DNA from: a virus
Length of the DNA stretch: 33,563 bases
Direction: 5' to 3' (one strand)
IMG/VR virus record: IMGVR_UViG_3300027779_000091
Span: 1 to 33,563 of that record
The notes under the pieces were generated by a model, which ran no database searches, had not been told where the DNA came from, and saw only the letters and a program-made list of their open reading frames with translations. The position numbers were made by a program, and so were the translations under genes. Positions within the stretch are counted from its first letter, which is position 1. Every line of letters begins with the position of its first letter. Positions 1-8,747 of this stretch are shown here, piece after piece.

Positions 1-723
1 CCGGCAGATTGTCACTACTCCAACTACATTGTCTACAACGGAGAATTCCATCCGATAGAGTGGGATAAATTCGTTCTTTGGTCAGAAAAGGGTGGTTTAG
101 AGTCTAAACCCGGACACTATTATGACTATTCGGGTCGCCCCAAACGAAAGATTCGTTATTTTGTAAACCACTGGGATGTTTGTTTAAGCTCTACGTCTTG
201 TCAAAACGTATTAGACAAGCGGGGTATATCGGTACACTTCCTCATTGATAATGATGGAACAATATATCAGACACTGGATATGCAACATGCCGCATGGCAT
301 GCCGGCTCGGCTAGAACCAATAGACCATCTGTGGGCGTTGAAATATCAAATGCATATTACCCGAAATATCAAGATCGATATGTTAAATCCGGATTTGATC
401 CACGCCCTATAATAGAAGATGCATGGGTACACGGATCAAAGTTAGATCCATTCTTAGGGTTTTATCCAGCCCAGATCGAAGCAGTAAAGGCACTGTGGAA
501 GGCAATAAACACAGCCACCGGAATACCTTACGAAGCTCCGGTTAATCAATTTGGAAAAACATCCACTAAGTACGAACAGGACGTGGCCTATGGAAGCTAC
601 ACCGGATTTGTTAGTCACTATCATATAAGTAAAGCAAAAATAGATTGTGCTGGCTTAGACCTCAAGCTTCTCTTGGACGAGGTTAAGTATGATATTGACA
701 TACTGGATAAGATAAAGGGTTGA
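1..723 (+). CDS. N-acetylmuramoyl-L-alanine amidase (lysin), 5'-partial
   Basis: The frame is open from the first base, so the N-terminus lies outside the window; 240 residues are visible. It matches zinc amidases of the Amidase_2/PGRP fold (T7-lysozyme-like), which cut the bond between muramic acid and L-Ala in peptidoglycan. Seen: an NHWD block with a candidate zinc His (visible residue 57), the core strand HFLIDNDGTIYQ, then HAAWHAG, PSVGVEISN, and a C-terminal SHYHISKAKIDCAG block whose His and Cys fall where T7 lysozyme has its other zinc ligands. A role as endolysin or virion-associated lysin is inferred. Its TGA stop (721-723) lies inside the -35 box of the next promoter. Confidence 0.85.
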   Translation, partial: PADCHYSNYIVYNGEFHPIEWDKFVLWSEKGGLESKPGHYYDYSGRPKRKIRYFVNHWDVCLSSTSCQNVLDKRGISVHFLIDNDGTIYQTLDMQHAAWHAGSARTNRPSVGVEISNAYYPKYQDRYVKSGFDPRPIIEDAWVHGSKLDPFLGFYPAQIEAVKALWKAINTATGIPYEAPVNQFGKTSTKYEQDVAYGSYTGFVSHYHISKAKIDCAGLDLKLLLDEVKYDIDILDKIKG

Positions 724-748
724 CACCTTAACTCAACTAAGTTATAAT
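720..748 (+). promoter_or_regulatory. Consensus sigma-70 promoter upstream of the polymerase operon
   Basis: TTGACA at 720-725, a 17-nt spacer, and TATAAT at 743-748: a perfect consensus. The expected start of transcription is near 755. It probably drives the overlapping genes from 799 through the ClpP-like gene ending at 6601. The -35 contains the TGA stop of the amidase gene. Confidence 0.8.
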
Positions 749-798
749 ACTTGAAACACAAACGCAGCACTGGTAGCAGGCTTTAGACGAAAAGAAGA

Positions 799-1686
799 TT
801 GATATTTCAATATGAAAATGTGGTGGTAGGCAGTTGTTTGAATGCTGTTCTTTTCGCATTCAGCAATTGCTACCCTATTTTTTTTACAAAAGCCAGGCGC
901 CCTTTTAGGTTTGACTATCTCAAGCCGGGCCAAGACTTGGACTTTCTTAAAGTATTTTCCCGGCCACCAAAAAGTTTAACGACGTTTGGTGATCAAAAGA
1001 TCATTGGAGAGCCAAAGGAAATTCTTTGGGAAAGACTGCTGTTTTTACTTTCACTTAGTGGCAATCTTCCGCTCTCCAGCTTGTGCCATCGCATGCGATA
1101 TGATGGGAATACTGTGGTGTGTTCAAATGAATACTCTAAGGTTTTTGAATTTAAATTTGAAAGTTGCTTTTATTTTGGAGACGCCGGTGCCATTGGCTTT
1201 GCTAACCAAAAAGAACTTGACGAAGACATATATACATGTTATGATTATATAGCATTCAATAGTGGAGGCAAACATGAAATCGACTATGTTAACACAGACG
1301 ATGATTTTGTGCGCGAGATATGGTTTTATAGTTCCGACCGTATTGATGGAAATACTCCTGTTAGAGATGCTTGTGCGGTATCAAAATTAACAGGTGAACA
1401 ATTATTAAACTTTGACTACTCCGAAACAATGGCGAGATTTAAAGCCGTACATGATATGGAGCAACGAGGAATGAAAGGACAATTTGCAGGTGGATACACA
1501 ACAGCGGGAAACCCAAAACATTACAAATTTAGAACAACTAGCATCCGACGCGAAACACGCAGCGACACAAGTAAACCCTCGGTACCGAGCGAGAATATTA
1601 AAATTGGGACGCCTGACGAACAGAGTTTGCTCAAAAATTTACAGTCAGCTAGCTTGGCCTACCATAGATTTTTAAAAAACCCATGA
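799..1686 (+). CDS. Conserved phage-type protein with Rossmann-like N-terminus, function unknown
   Basis: 295 residues from a TTG start. No ATG is available in frame; GTG at 820 and 823 are alternatives, and none has a good ribosome site. The N-terminus (ENVVVGSCLNAVLFAF) looks like the first beta-alpha unit of a Rossmann-type nucleotide-binding domain, although the glycine pattern is not a classic GxGxxG. The C-terminal third carries a conserved-looking block, DDFVREIWFYSSDRIDGN, and a basic, Ser/Thr-rich tail. I do not recognise the family with certainty; a flavin- or nucleotide-binding protein is possible. It follows a strong promoter and overlaps the next gene by ATGA, so the two are probably translationally coupled. 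Confidence 0.65.
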   Translation: MIFQYENVVVGSCLNAVLFAFSNCYPIFFTKARRPFRFDYLKPGQDLDFLKVFSRPPKSLTTFGDQKIIGEPKEILWERLLFLLSLSGNLPLSSLCHRMRYDGNTVVCSNEYSKVFEFKFESCFYFGDAGAIGFANQKELDEDIYTCYDYIAFNSGGKHEIDYVNTDDDFVREIWFYSSDRIDGNTPVRDACAVSKLTGEQLLNFDYSETMARFKAVHDMEQRGMKGQFAGGYTTAGNPKHYKFRTTSIRRETRSDTSKPSVPSENIKIGTPDEQSLLKNLQSASLAYHRFLKNP

Positions 1687-2564
1687 GTCGTATACACTTA
1701 GCCGGCATTATCCCGGTCGCTAATATAAAGTCAGACTTTAATTTAATGACCCCGGAAGTCTTACTTCCCATAAACGCAGGACTGACGGCGATTCAGAAAT
1801 CAGTCTTTGAATGCGCCATGGCAGGTTGCAACACTATTTGGATTGTTGCTAACGATGATTTAGCGCCCATAATCCGCAAAATAGTAGGCGAATGGGTATA
1901 TGATCCAGTTTATTATTCAAAAATGATTGGCTTTAGTTCGGAACAACGCAAAGAAGTACCTATTTATTATGTACCGGTCCACCCAAAAGACCGCGATCGC
2001 CGCGATTCCTATGGGTGGTCAGTATTATATGGAGCATATTCCGCGTGGAAAGTAGCATACAAAATATCACAATGGGTAACACCCGATAAATATTATGTAT
2101 CCTTTCCTTTGGCAGTCTATGACATATATAGTATTCGTGATTATAGGAAACTAATCAATCACAAGGAAAACAACTTTCTTTTAAGCTATGACGGCGAAAC
2201 TGTCAAAAACAACAAACCAATAGCATTCACATTCACAGGAGAAGATTTTAAGAAATGCCGACAACACATAAACAAAATAACCACAAGGGAATATTTACCC
2301 CCTTTACCAGACCAGCAATACCCCACCAAGAAACGACCTCTATCCGAGAGATGGAGCGCTCGTCAATTCGAATTCCAGCAGATATTCGCGAAAGTGAACG
2401 AGTCGACCGCACACATACATCCTCTTGAGTGGTATTACGATATCTCTACCTGGGAGGGGTATCGCAACTTTCATGCGTCAGATTTTTTTATAGAAACACC
2501 GCCAGAACACTTGACAAAGCCTCGCAAACACGTTAAAATACCATATGATTCGGAGGGATTATGA
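1683..2564 (+). CDS. Putative nucleotidyltransferase-like protein (NTP_transferase fold)
   Basis: 293 residues. The N-terminal part reads like a sugar-nucleotidyltransferase fold: an initial strand AGIIPVA, then LLPINAGLTAIQKSVFECA, then AGCNTIWIVANDD, the order seen in GlmU/RmlA-type enzymes (strand, P-x-n-G-pliq-sie, aG-n-I-i-v). The signature G-x-G-T-R-x-x-P-x-x-K is not present in canonical form, so activity is uncertain. The middle and C-terminal parts (aromatic-rich, HIHPLEWYYDIS) are not recognised. Start ATG overlaps the previous stop as ATGA. The gene ends in the ATGA start of dnaE, whose ribosome site CGGAGGG lies in its last codons. Confidence 0.5.
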   Translation: MSRIHLAGIIPVANIKSDFNLMTPEVLLPINAGLTAIQKSVFECAMAGCNTIWIVANDDLAPIIRKIVGEWVYDPVYYSKMIGFSSEQRKEVPIYYVPVHPKDRDRRDSYGWSVLYGAYSAWKVAYKISQWVTPDKYYVSFPLAVYDIYSIRDYRKLINHKENNFLLSYDGETVKNNKPIAFTFTGEDFKKCRQHINKITTREYLPPLPDQQYPTKKRPLSERWSARQFEFQQIFAKVNESTAHIHPLEWYYDISTWEGYRNFHASDFFIETPPEHLTKPRKHVKIPYDSEGL

Positions 2565-5500
2565 ATCGTATAAATTCAAAAATTAAGTTCGTTGGGCTTC
2601 ATGCACATTCTGTTGCAGGCTCTATCTTTGATGCCATCGGGTATCCGCAAGCACATATGGATTTTGCATATGACAACGGGTGCGAAGCACTGGCACTAAC
2701 CGACCACGGGAACATGAATGGCTTAGCCTATCAGGTATTGCACGCGAAGAAGATGCAAGAAGCGGGTAAGGAATTCAAGCCAATCTTTGGCTGTGAAGCA
2801 TATTTCACCCCTTCTATTGCCGAATGGCATGATGCTTATAATCAAGCGATGGAAGACAAAAAGAAAGCCCGCTCCATTAAGAAGGATGAGCAGTCAGGCG
2901 CAACCGTCGAAGACGAAGGCGATAGCAAGAAGATTCAAGGAATCCTCAAGCGGCGCCGCCACCTTGTCCTGTTGGCTCAAAACCAGACAGGACTAAACAA
3001 TTTGTTCAAGCTTGTCTCGGAGTCCTACAAGGCGGAAAACTTCTATCGGTACCCGCGTATTGATTACGCGCTACTGAAGAAGTACAACGAAGGTATTATA
3101 GCGTCCTCAGCATGCCTAGGCGGCGTTTACGCTGGTAACTACTGGGAACACCGAGAGGAAGGCGCCGAAGCCGTCCTAGAAGCAATGAGAGAGTCTACGA
3201 GGCAAATGGTTGATATCTTCGGAGATCGCTGGTACGCCGAGATTCAATGGAACAACATTAAAGAGCAGCATGAACTAAACCAATACGTTATTCAGGTTGC
3301 CGAAGAGTTTGGCGTCGAACTGGTGACGACCGCCGATAGCCACTATCCCAACCCTGATGCCTGGAAGGACAGAGAGCTTTACAAGCGCCTTGGTTGGCTT
3401 GGTAAGGGCCGCCCATCCTGGGCAGAAGACGAGTCTCAACTACCTGAAGGCGTTGAAGAAATTGGATACGAGCTGTATCCGAAGAACGGCGATCAGATGT
3501 GGGAGAGCTATAAGCAATACTCCGATGAGCAGGGCTTTGAGTACGACGATGACTTGGTTATGCAGAGCATTGAAGAGTCACACCGGATTGCGTTCGATCG
3601 AATCGAGTCCTTTTTGCCAGACAACACAGTGCGCTTACCAGAGTTTGTGGTCCCCGCGGGCTTCACCGCAACGCAGGCACTTGTTAATTTTGCTTTGGAA
3701 GGGCTGAAGGGGCGCGGATTTCATACGAACAAGGAATACACAGACCGCCTGCGCCGAGAGTTGGGAGTGATTGATGAGCGAGGGTTCTCAAAGTATTTCC
3801 TGACGATGAAGTCGATTGTTGATGTGGCCACAGATATGATGTTAGCCGGCCCCGGTCGTGGTTCCGCCGCTGGTTCTCTAGTGGCATACGCCCTGGGGAT
3901 CACACAAGTAGATCCGATCAAGCATAGGCTCCTGTTCTCTCGCTTCCTGCGCTCCGATGCCTCGGACTATCCTGATATTGATTACGACGTATCAGATAGT
4001 ATGGCTTTGAAAGAGAAGCTGGTTGATATGTGGGGCGCCGACTGTGTTGCTCCAATCTCCAACTGGAATACACTGCAGCTGAAAAGCTTAATCAAGGACA
4101 TCTCTAAGCTTTATAATATTCCCTTCACTGAAGTCAACACAGTTACTTCTATCATGATGAGAGAGGCACTGCCAGAAGCCAAGAGGAAGCACGGTATCAA
4201 GTCTGGTATCTACGCCCCCACCTGGGAAGAAGTCATGGAGTTCTCACCTTCGCTTCGTAAGTATCTGGCTATGCATCCAGCAGTTAAGACACACGTTGAG
4301 GGTTTAGTTGGACAAGTTCGCTCTTGTTCTCGACACGCCGGCGGCGTTGTTATCGCTGAGAATCTTGATCAGAATATGCCGCTGATCAATTCAGGTGGTG
4401 TGCGACAAGCCCCATGGGCTGAAGGACAGAACGTCCGACACCTTGAGCCGATGGGCTTTATTAAATTCGATTTACTTGGGCTCTCCACCCTCAAAATGAT
4501 GGAGGGGTGCATCGAGCATATCCTGCGCCGCCATCATGGCGTCGAGAACCCAACGTTTGCAGAGGTGTTAAACTATTATAATGAGAAATTACACCCAGAT
4601 GTGATTGATATGGACAATCAAGAGGTATATGAGAATATCTTCCACGCCGGCAAGTGGGCTGGGATTTTTCAGTTCACAGAGCAGGGCGCCCAAAAGTTCT
4701 GTGTTCGGGCAAAGCCGAGGAACATCATTGATGTGTCAGCTATCACCTCTATCTATCGACCGGGACCCTTGGCTGCGAACGTTCACGATGAATATGTGGA
4801 AGCCAAAGAGAGCCCCCACTATATCAAATATTTGAATGATGACGCACATGATATCACACAGGAAACATTCGGTTTCTTGATCTTTCAAGAGCAGATTGCA
4901 CTACTGGCACACAAGCTCGGCGGTCTAACCCTGGATGAAGGCAACATGCTTCGCAAGGTGCTGACTAAGAAGGGGACAGGCAAGGGATCCGTGAAGGGTA
5001 AGTTGCACGATAAGTTTATCTCCGGCTGTCTTAAGAATAAGATTGCGAGAGACGAGGCGCAAGCCTTGTGGGACAAGTTTGAGTACTTCTCGGGATATGG
5101 ATTCAATAAGTCTCACGCAGTATCGTACAGCATCATCTCATTCCAGTGCGCTTGGCTGTGGAACTACTACCCGGCTGAGTGGATGGCAGCATTCTTAGAC
5201 AAGGAACCAGAGAGCAGGAAAGAGAAGGCAATTAATATCGCCAAGCAGTACGGCTTTGACATCGCACCGTTGGATGTAAACAAATCCGGAACCGTGTGGG
5301 AGATTAGCTCCGACGGGAAGACTCTTATCCAGCCGTTAACCTCTATTAAGGGTCTTGGCATGGCAGCAATCAATCAACTGCTGGATAATCGACCGTTCAT
5401 GAACGCGGAAGACTTATTATTTCGAGAGGGGGTCTCCTACAGTAAGCTTAACAAGAAAGCACTGGACGCTCTATGCCGCGGCGGAGCCTTAGATAATATC

Positions 5501-5992
5501 GTTGATGATCGGTTCAGCGGACGCAAACACTTCTGGTCTGCTTGTGTCGTTGAGCGCCCAAAGAGCCTCAAGAAGTTTGCAGAAAATCTTGAACTCTACA
5601 GCCCAGAGGGAGACTTTACCGAGGAAGAGATCATTCAATTCAAGACAGAACTTACAGGAATATTCCCAATGAACTTAGTCATTACTCCGGAAACAATACA
5701 GAAACTTCAGGATAAGTTTGTCCCTCCCATCTCAGAATACGATTCTTCGCTGCAGCTGTGCTGGTTTATTCCTAGGAAGATCGTGCCCAAGAAGACAAAG
5801 AATGGGAAGGACTACTGGATCGTTGAAGTGATTGATTCCAACAACGAACTGACACGAATTCGATGTTGGGGTGTCAAGCCCTCGCGAGACCGAATACACC
5901 TTAACCGACCGTATATGGCAAACCTCAAGTACGATCCTAACTGGGGATTCAGCACCTATGCTATCGGTAAAACATTTCGGCAACTAGGATAA
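2561..5992 (+). CDS. dnaE: DNA polymerase III alpha subunit (DnaE-type replicative polymerase)
   Basis: 1143 residues, close to the 1160 of E. coli DnaE. Domain order: PHP domain (about 8-300), palm/thumb with GRGSAAGSLVAYALG, the catalytic PDIDYD block (Asp472, Asp474), FDLLGL (Asp637 as third catalytic Asp), fingers with GYGFNKSHAVSYS, then a C-terminal OB-like segment (KNGKDYWIVEV). All nine usual PHP metal ligands seem present (His14, His16, Asp24, His49, Glu79, His134, Cys185, Asp259, His261), unlike E. coli, so built-in 3'-5' proofreading is plausible. It probably replicates the phage genome. ATG 2561 has a GGAGG site and overlaps the previous stop. Its codons are more GC-rich than those of the flanking genes. 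Confidence 0.97.
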   Translation: MNRINSKIKFVGLHAHSVAGSIFDAIGYPQAHMDFAYDNGCEALALTDHGNMNGLAYQVLHAKKMQEAGKEFKPIFGCEAYFTPSIAEWHDAYNQAMEDKKKARSIKKDEQSGATVEDEGDSKKIQGILKRRRHLVLLAQNQTGLNNLFKLVSESYKAENFYRYPRIDYALLKKYNEGIIASSACLGGVYAGNYWEHREEGAEAVLEAMRESTRQMVDIFGDRWYAEIQWNNIKEQHELNQYVIQVAEEFGVELVTTADSHYPNPDAWKDRELYKRLGWLGKGRPSWAEDESQLPEGVEEIGYELYPKNGDQMWESYKQYSDEQGFEYDDDLVMQSIEESHRIAFDRIESFLPDNTVRLPEFVVPAGFTATQALVNFALEGLKGRGFHTNKEYTDRLRRELGVIDERGFSKYFLTMKSIVDVATDMMLAGPGRGSAAGSLVAYALGITQVDPIKHRLLFSRFLRSDASDYPDIDYDVSDSMALKEKLVDMWGADCVAPISNWNTLQLKSLIKDISKLYNIPFTEVNTVTSIMMREALPEAKRKHGIKSGIYAPTWEEVMEFSPSLRKYLAMHPAVKTHVEGLVGQVRSCSRHAGGVVIAENLDQNMPLINSGGVRQAPWAEGQNVRHLEPMGFIKFDLLGLSTLKMMEGCIEHILRRHHGVENPTFAEVLNYYNEKLHPDVIDMDNQEVYENIFHAGKWAGIFQFTEQGAQKFCVRAKPRNIIDVSAITSIYRPGPLAANVHDEYVEAKESPHYIKYLNDDAHDITQETFGFLIFQEQIALLAHKLGGLTLDEGNMLRKVLTKKGTGKGSVKGKLHDKFISGCLKNKIARDEAQALWDKFEYFSGYGFNKSHAVSYSIISFQCAWLWNYYPAEWMAAFLDKEPESRKEKAINIAKQYGFDIAPLDVNKSGTVWEISSDGKTLIQPLTSIKGLGMAAINQLLDNRPFMNAEDLLFREGVSYSKLNKKALDALCRGGALDNIVDDRFSGRKHFWSACVVERPKSLKKFAENLELYSPEGDFTEEEIIQFKTELTGIFPMNLVITPETIQKLQDKFVPPISEYDSSLQLCWFIPRKIVPKKTKNGKDYWIVEVIDSNNELTRIRCWGVKPSRDRIHLNRPYMANLKYDPNWGFSTYAIGKTFRQLG

Positions 5993-5995
5993 AAC

Positions 5996-6601
5996 ATGAA
6001 CGTTATAAAATATTTTAGTCCTCTGATAAAAGAGGCAAAATTAATAGATGATCTACCAACCATCGTTAGGGTGACTAAATTTGATGAGACGTCGGCGAAA
6101 GCGTTTTCAACAGCGGTTATGAAGGCGCAGAATACGGGACAACCCGTCCTTCCCATTATTATCGATAGTTATGGCGGACAGGTATACAGCCTGATGTCTA
6201 TGATATCAGATATCAAACACAGCCGCATTCCCATCGCAACAATTGTCCAAGGCAAGGCGATGTCCTGTGGTGCCATTCTTTTTAGCTTTGGAGCCGAGGG
6301 GATGAGATACATGGATCCTGACGCGACAGTTATGATTCATGACGTTAGCTCGATGGAACACGGGAAGGTGGAAGAATTAAAGGCGTCCGCGGATGAAAGT
6401 GAGCGCCTTAACCAAAAAATCTACTCTATGATGGCAGAGAATTGTGGCCACCACAGAGATTATTTTTTAGATATCGTGCACGAAAAGGGTCATGCCGACT
6501 GGTTTCTTGAGGGAGACGCCTGTAAAAAACACAACCTTGCTAACCACCTACGTATCCCAGAGTTAAAGATTAGAGCCACTATCGATTTTGAATTTAAGTA
6601 A
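5996..6601 (+). CDS. ClpP-like serine protease, complete triad (copy 1)
   Basis: 201 residues, starting 3 nt after dnaE. Family signs: IDSYGGQVYS (oxyanion-loop strand), GKAMSCGAILFS with candidate nucleophile Ser90, MIHDVSS with His115, and ADWFLEGDACKKHNLAN with Asp168 where ClpP has RDxFLS. ClpP is the proteolytic barrel of the Clp machines; phage relatives may instead mature heads or process phage proteins, and no Clp ATPase gene is visible here. Next to the polymerase, a role in replication-protein turnover is equally possible. Not SppA-like in length. Confidence 0.85.
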   Translation: MNVIKYFSPLIKEAKLIDDLPTIVRVTKFDETSAKAFSTAVMKAQNTGQPVLPIIIDSYGGQVYSLMSMISDIKHSRIPIATIVQGKAMSCGAILFSFGAEGMRYMDPDATVMIHDVSSMEHGKVEELKASADESERLNQKIYSMMAENCGHHRDYFLDIVHEKGHADWFLEGDACKKHNLANHLRIPELKIRATIDFEFK

Positions 6602-6636
6602 GATTCCGAGCTACTTAGGGAGCGGGGTATGATACT

Positions 6637-7335
6637 GTGGCAACGTCTGATAAAATTAGATGGAAGAGAATGGTAAACGAAATCAGGTTTTTACACAATG
6701 AAAAGGACTTGATTCGACAAATCAATTCTGAATCTGCTGCAGGGTTTCAAGAGCACTACCTTAAAATAGCAGCAGAGAATGGGCTCGATATACAAGCTTT
6801 AAATAAAGAAAATGAAGAAAAGATTAAAGAGGCGTACGGATTAGGTGAGCCAAAAATTTCTTCTGAAAAGTTTCCAGATATAGAGGATCCTGCCCTCGGC
6901 GCTCTCATGGTGTGCCCGCAGCCACTAAAAGAAAAGAACGAACCCAGTGAGACTCAAGATGATATCGAAATTCACGATTCGTTTAATAAACTATTTCGGA
7001 GACTGGCAATGAAGCTTCACCCAGACAAGGTAGGGAATCAAGTGACGATAGAGCAGGGTATTGAAAATCTATCTCTTTTTAAAGATGCCAAGGACGCACT
7101 CGACGAGAGAAAATATTTTATTCTTTTAGATTTGGCTGAGCGCTTTGGCATAACCCAATCACGAAACTATAAACAACAAATAAGATGGATGAAGAAAGAG
7201 TCGGGTCACATTTCCGATGTCATCGCGCACGAGAAAGATACATATAATTATCTGTTTGCGGATTGTGAAACCGAAGAGCAGAAAGACACTATAGTAAAAA
7301 GATTTTTGTTCCAACTTTTTGGAATTCACCTATAA
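6637..7335 (+). CDS. J-domain (DnaJ-like) co-chaperone
   Basis: 232 residues from GTG; ATG 6670 is an alternative start. The HPDK tetrapeptide (His128-Lys131) follows a basic helix (FNKLFRRLAMKL) and precedes an acidic helix containing LSLFKDAKDALDERKY, the helix II - HPD - helix III layout of J domains. No Gly/Phe region, zinc finger or substrate-binding domain is present, so this is a class III J protein with the J domain in the middle. J proteins stimulate the ATPase of host DnaK. In a phage it may redirect host Hsp70 to replication or assembly, as cellular J proteins do for lambda. It lies 35 nt after the ClpP-like gene with a weak GGAG-like site. Confidence 0.75.
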   Translation: MATSDKIRWKRMVNEIRFLHNEKDLIRQINSESAAGFQEHYLKIAAENGLDIQALNKENEEKIKEAYGLGEPKISSEKFPDIEDPALGALMVCPQPLKEKNEPSETQDDIEIHDSFNKLFRRLAMKLHPDKVGNQVTIEQGIENLSLFKDAKDALDERKYFILLDLAERFGITQSRNYKQQIRWMKKESGHISDVIAHEKDTYNYLFADCETEEQKDTIVKRFLFQLFGIHL

Positions 7336-7342
7336 TAAGTGC

Positions 7343-7371
7343 TTGACAAGCGAATGTCATAGTGCTATATT
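7343..7371 (+). promoter_or_regulatory. Sigma-70 promoter with extended -10
   Basis: TTGACA 7343-7348, 17-nt spacer, TATATT 7366-7371 preceded by TGC (extended -10). The sequence just after the -10 (ATTAGAGTAAC) is shared with the promoters at 27023, 27538 and, in part, 31688. Drives the genes from 7396. Confidence 0.75.
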
Positions 7372-7395
7372 ATTAGAGTAACAAAGGAGAGCCTA

Positions 7396-7650
7396 ATGGC
7401 CAATACACACGATGAGAAGAAGCAATATGTCAAGGAGTATATCCGCTCACTGGCAGCAATTGAAGAATGCATAGAACCCTATCAGGAACAAAAGCGCGAA
7501 CTGCGCACTGAGTTCCGAGAGAATGGATGGCTTGATACCGACGAGATCCGCTCAGCGGTAAAAGCGTATCGACTCTTCAAAGGTAAGTTTGATATTGATG
7601 AAGTTGTAGATAACTTTAATGCTATCTCAGGAGGCTCCTCAAATGAATAA
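7396..7650 (+). CDS. Small helical protein, possibly GapR/DUF2312-like
   Basis: 84 residues. Ribosome site AAAGGAG ends 6 nt before ATG 7396, and a dedicated promoter lies just upstream. The protein is predicted helical and charged: a long helix with EECIEPYQEQKRELRTEF followed by a turn NGWLDTDEIRSAVKAYRL. This layout (helix with E/K repeats, N-G, short helix with A-[IV]-[RK]) resembles GapR/DUF2312 DNA-associated proteins found in alphaproteobacteria and phages, but the match is by eye only. It overlaps the Dam gene by 8 nt and contains that gene's ribosome site. Confidence 0.6.
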   Translation: MANTHDEKKQYVKEYIRSLAAIEECIEPYQEQKRELRTEFRENGWLDTDEIRSAVKAYRLFKGKFDIDEVVDNFNAISGGSSNE

Positions 7651-8116
7651 GACTACTCAATTAACAATGTTCTCTTCCAAAACAGGAGAGTGGTCTACGC
7701 CTCAAGAATTCTTTAACAAGCTAGATTGGAGGTTTGGTCCGTTTGATCTGGATCCGTGCGCGGATCCGACCAACGCCAAGTGTGCAAACTTTTTTACAGA
7801 GCCGGAGGACGGTCTATCCAAAGATTGGGAGGGGTTCACGAGTTTTATTAATCCCCCCTATGGCCGCGGTATTGAAAGCTGGATTGAGAAGGCTTATAAT
7901 GAATCTCGCAAGGAAGAAACCAAGGTAGTCATGCTTATCCCATCAAGGACGGATACAAAGTATTGGCACCAGTTTGTCATGAGAGCCGATGAGGTCTATT
8001 TCGTAAAGGGACGTCTTAAGTTTGGAGACTGCACTAACAGTGCACCATTTCCATCAGCTATCGTGGTATTTGACGGCACTAACAGGCAACAAATTTTTGG
8101 AACAATAAATCGATAA
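7643..8116 (+). CDS. Phage N6-adenine DNA methyltransferase (Dam, PF05869 type)
   Basis: 157 residues from ATG 7643, chosen because a perfect AGGAGG (7629-7634) lies 8 nt upstream; a longer frame from 7619 would start before it. The enzyme transfers a methyl group from S-adenosylmethionine to adenine N6. Seen: EWSTPQEFFNKLD at the start, FDLDPCADPTNAKC (SAM-binding side, residues 34-47), the catalytic NPPYGRG (70-76), and a closing segment SAPFPSAIVVFDG. These elements and the length fit the phage Dam family, often thought to protect phage DNA from host restriction. The target site cannot be read from sequence. Confidence 0.9.
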   Translation: MNKTTQLTMFSSKTGEWSTPQEFFNKLDWRFGPFDLDPCADPTNAKCANFFTEPEDGLSKDWEGFTSFINPPYGRGIESWIEKAYNESRKEETKVVMLIPSRTDTKYWHQFVMRADEVYFVKGRLKFGDCTNSAPFPSAIVVFDGTNRQQIFGTINR

Positions 8117-8131
8117 AAGGAGAATAATTTT

Positions 8132-8479
8132 ATGTCTAAGCAAGATCTGGTGAGTGCAGCGATGTTGCAACTCCGCGCTAAAATACACGAGTCATACGCT
8201 ATGTTGGAGGCGGCAGTAGATGCTGCCCCCACCGAATCGAGCGCCGAGACGATTGCAACAGCGGCTGTGCGCTTAAGTCAGTGGGAGCATGCAGCAGCAT
8301 CGCTGCAGCGCCAAGTCGAAAATTTGGTAACCGTAGAGGAACCAACGACAGTAGAAGTAGAAGAGTTCGAAGATGAAGAATTGGCAGAGCCAATGGTGAT
8401 AAATGAAGAAAACTCTCCTACGTTCAAGCGTTCTCAAAAATATCGCAACATTTCCACAAAAGAAAGCGATGAATCGTAA
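8132..8479 (+). CDS. Small acidic hypothetical protein
   Basis: 115 residues, ATG 8132 with AAAGGAG upstream. The N-terminal half is alanine-rich and likely helical (two amphipathic helices around residues 4-70). The middle is strongly acidic (VEVEEFEDEELAEP) and the tail is basic and Ser/Lys-rich. I do not recognise the family. It sits between the Dam gene and a zinc-ribbon gene and overlaps the latter by 11 nt. Confidence 0.65.
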   Translation: MSKQDLVSAAMLQLRAKIHESYAMLEAAVDAAPTESSAETIATAAVRLSQWEHAAASLQRQVENLVTVEEPTTVEVEEFEDEELAEPMVINEENSPTFKRSQKYRNISTKESDES

Positions 8480-8747
8480 GCAGCGTCGTACACTAGAGAA
8501 GGAGACTTCTTCGGAAGCGTCAGACCGGGTTGCCGATAAAGTTGCCCAGTTTAATAAGATGCCGGCTCAGTGCAGCGCCTGCAACGAACCTTTCGATAAG
8601 AAAGATCGAGATATGGTTAGTGAATGGAGCGTTGTGGTTCGCCAAGAAGTAGTGCGCCTATTTTGTCCGACATGTATTAAGAAAACTCAGGAGGTATTAA
8701 ATGAGAATAAATCGCTTATCGACGCATGCTCTTCAGAATCTGATTAA
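8469..8747 (+). CDS. Small zinc-ribbon protein
   Basis: 92 residues from ATG 8469, giving an MNRKQRR start typical of short phage proteins; a longer frame from 8403 lies wholly in the previous gene and is less likely. The core has two CxxC knuckles, QCSACNEPF and FCPTCIKK, separated by about 30 residues, as in a zinc ribbon. A role in nucleic-acid or protein binding is a guess. The last 47 nt overlap the thioredoxin-like gene and include its ribosome site. Confidence 0.65.
   Translation: MNRKQRRTLEKETSSEASDRVADKVAQFNKMPAQCSACNEPFDKKDRDMVSEWSVVVRQEVVRLFCPTCIKKTQEVLNENKSLIDACSSESD

Noticed and set aside
839-885. TGAATGC/GCATTCA hairpin followed by a run of eight T, looking like a terminator after the 720 promoter
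   Set aside because: The sequence lies in the frame of the 799 gene, whose N-terminus (VVVGSCLNAVLFAF...YPIFFTK) reads as a genuine protein; the T-run is 15 nt from the stem.
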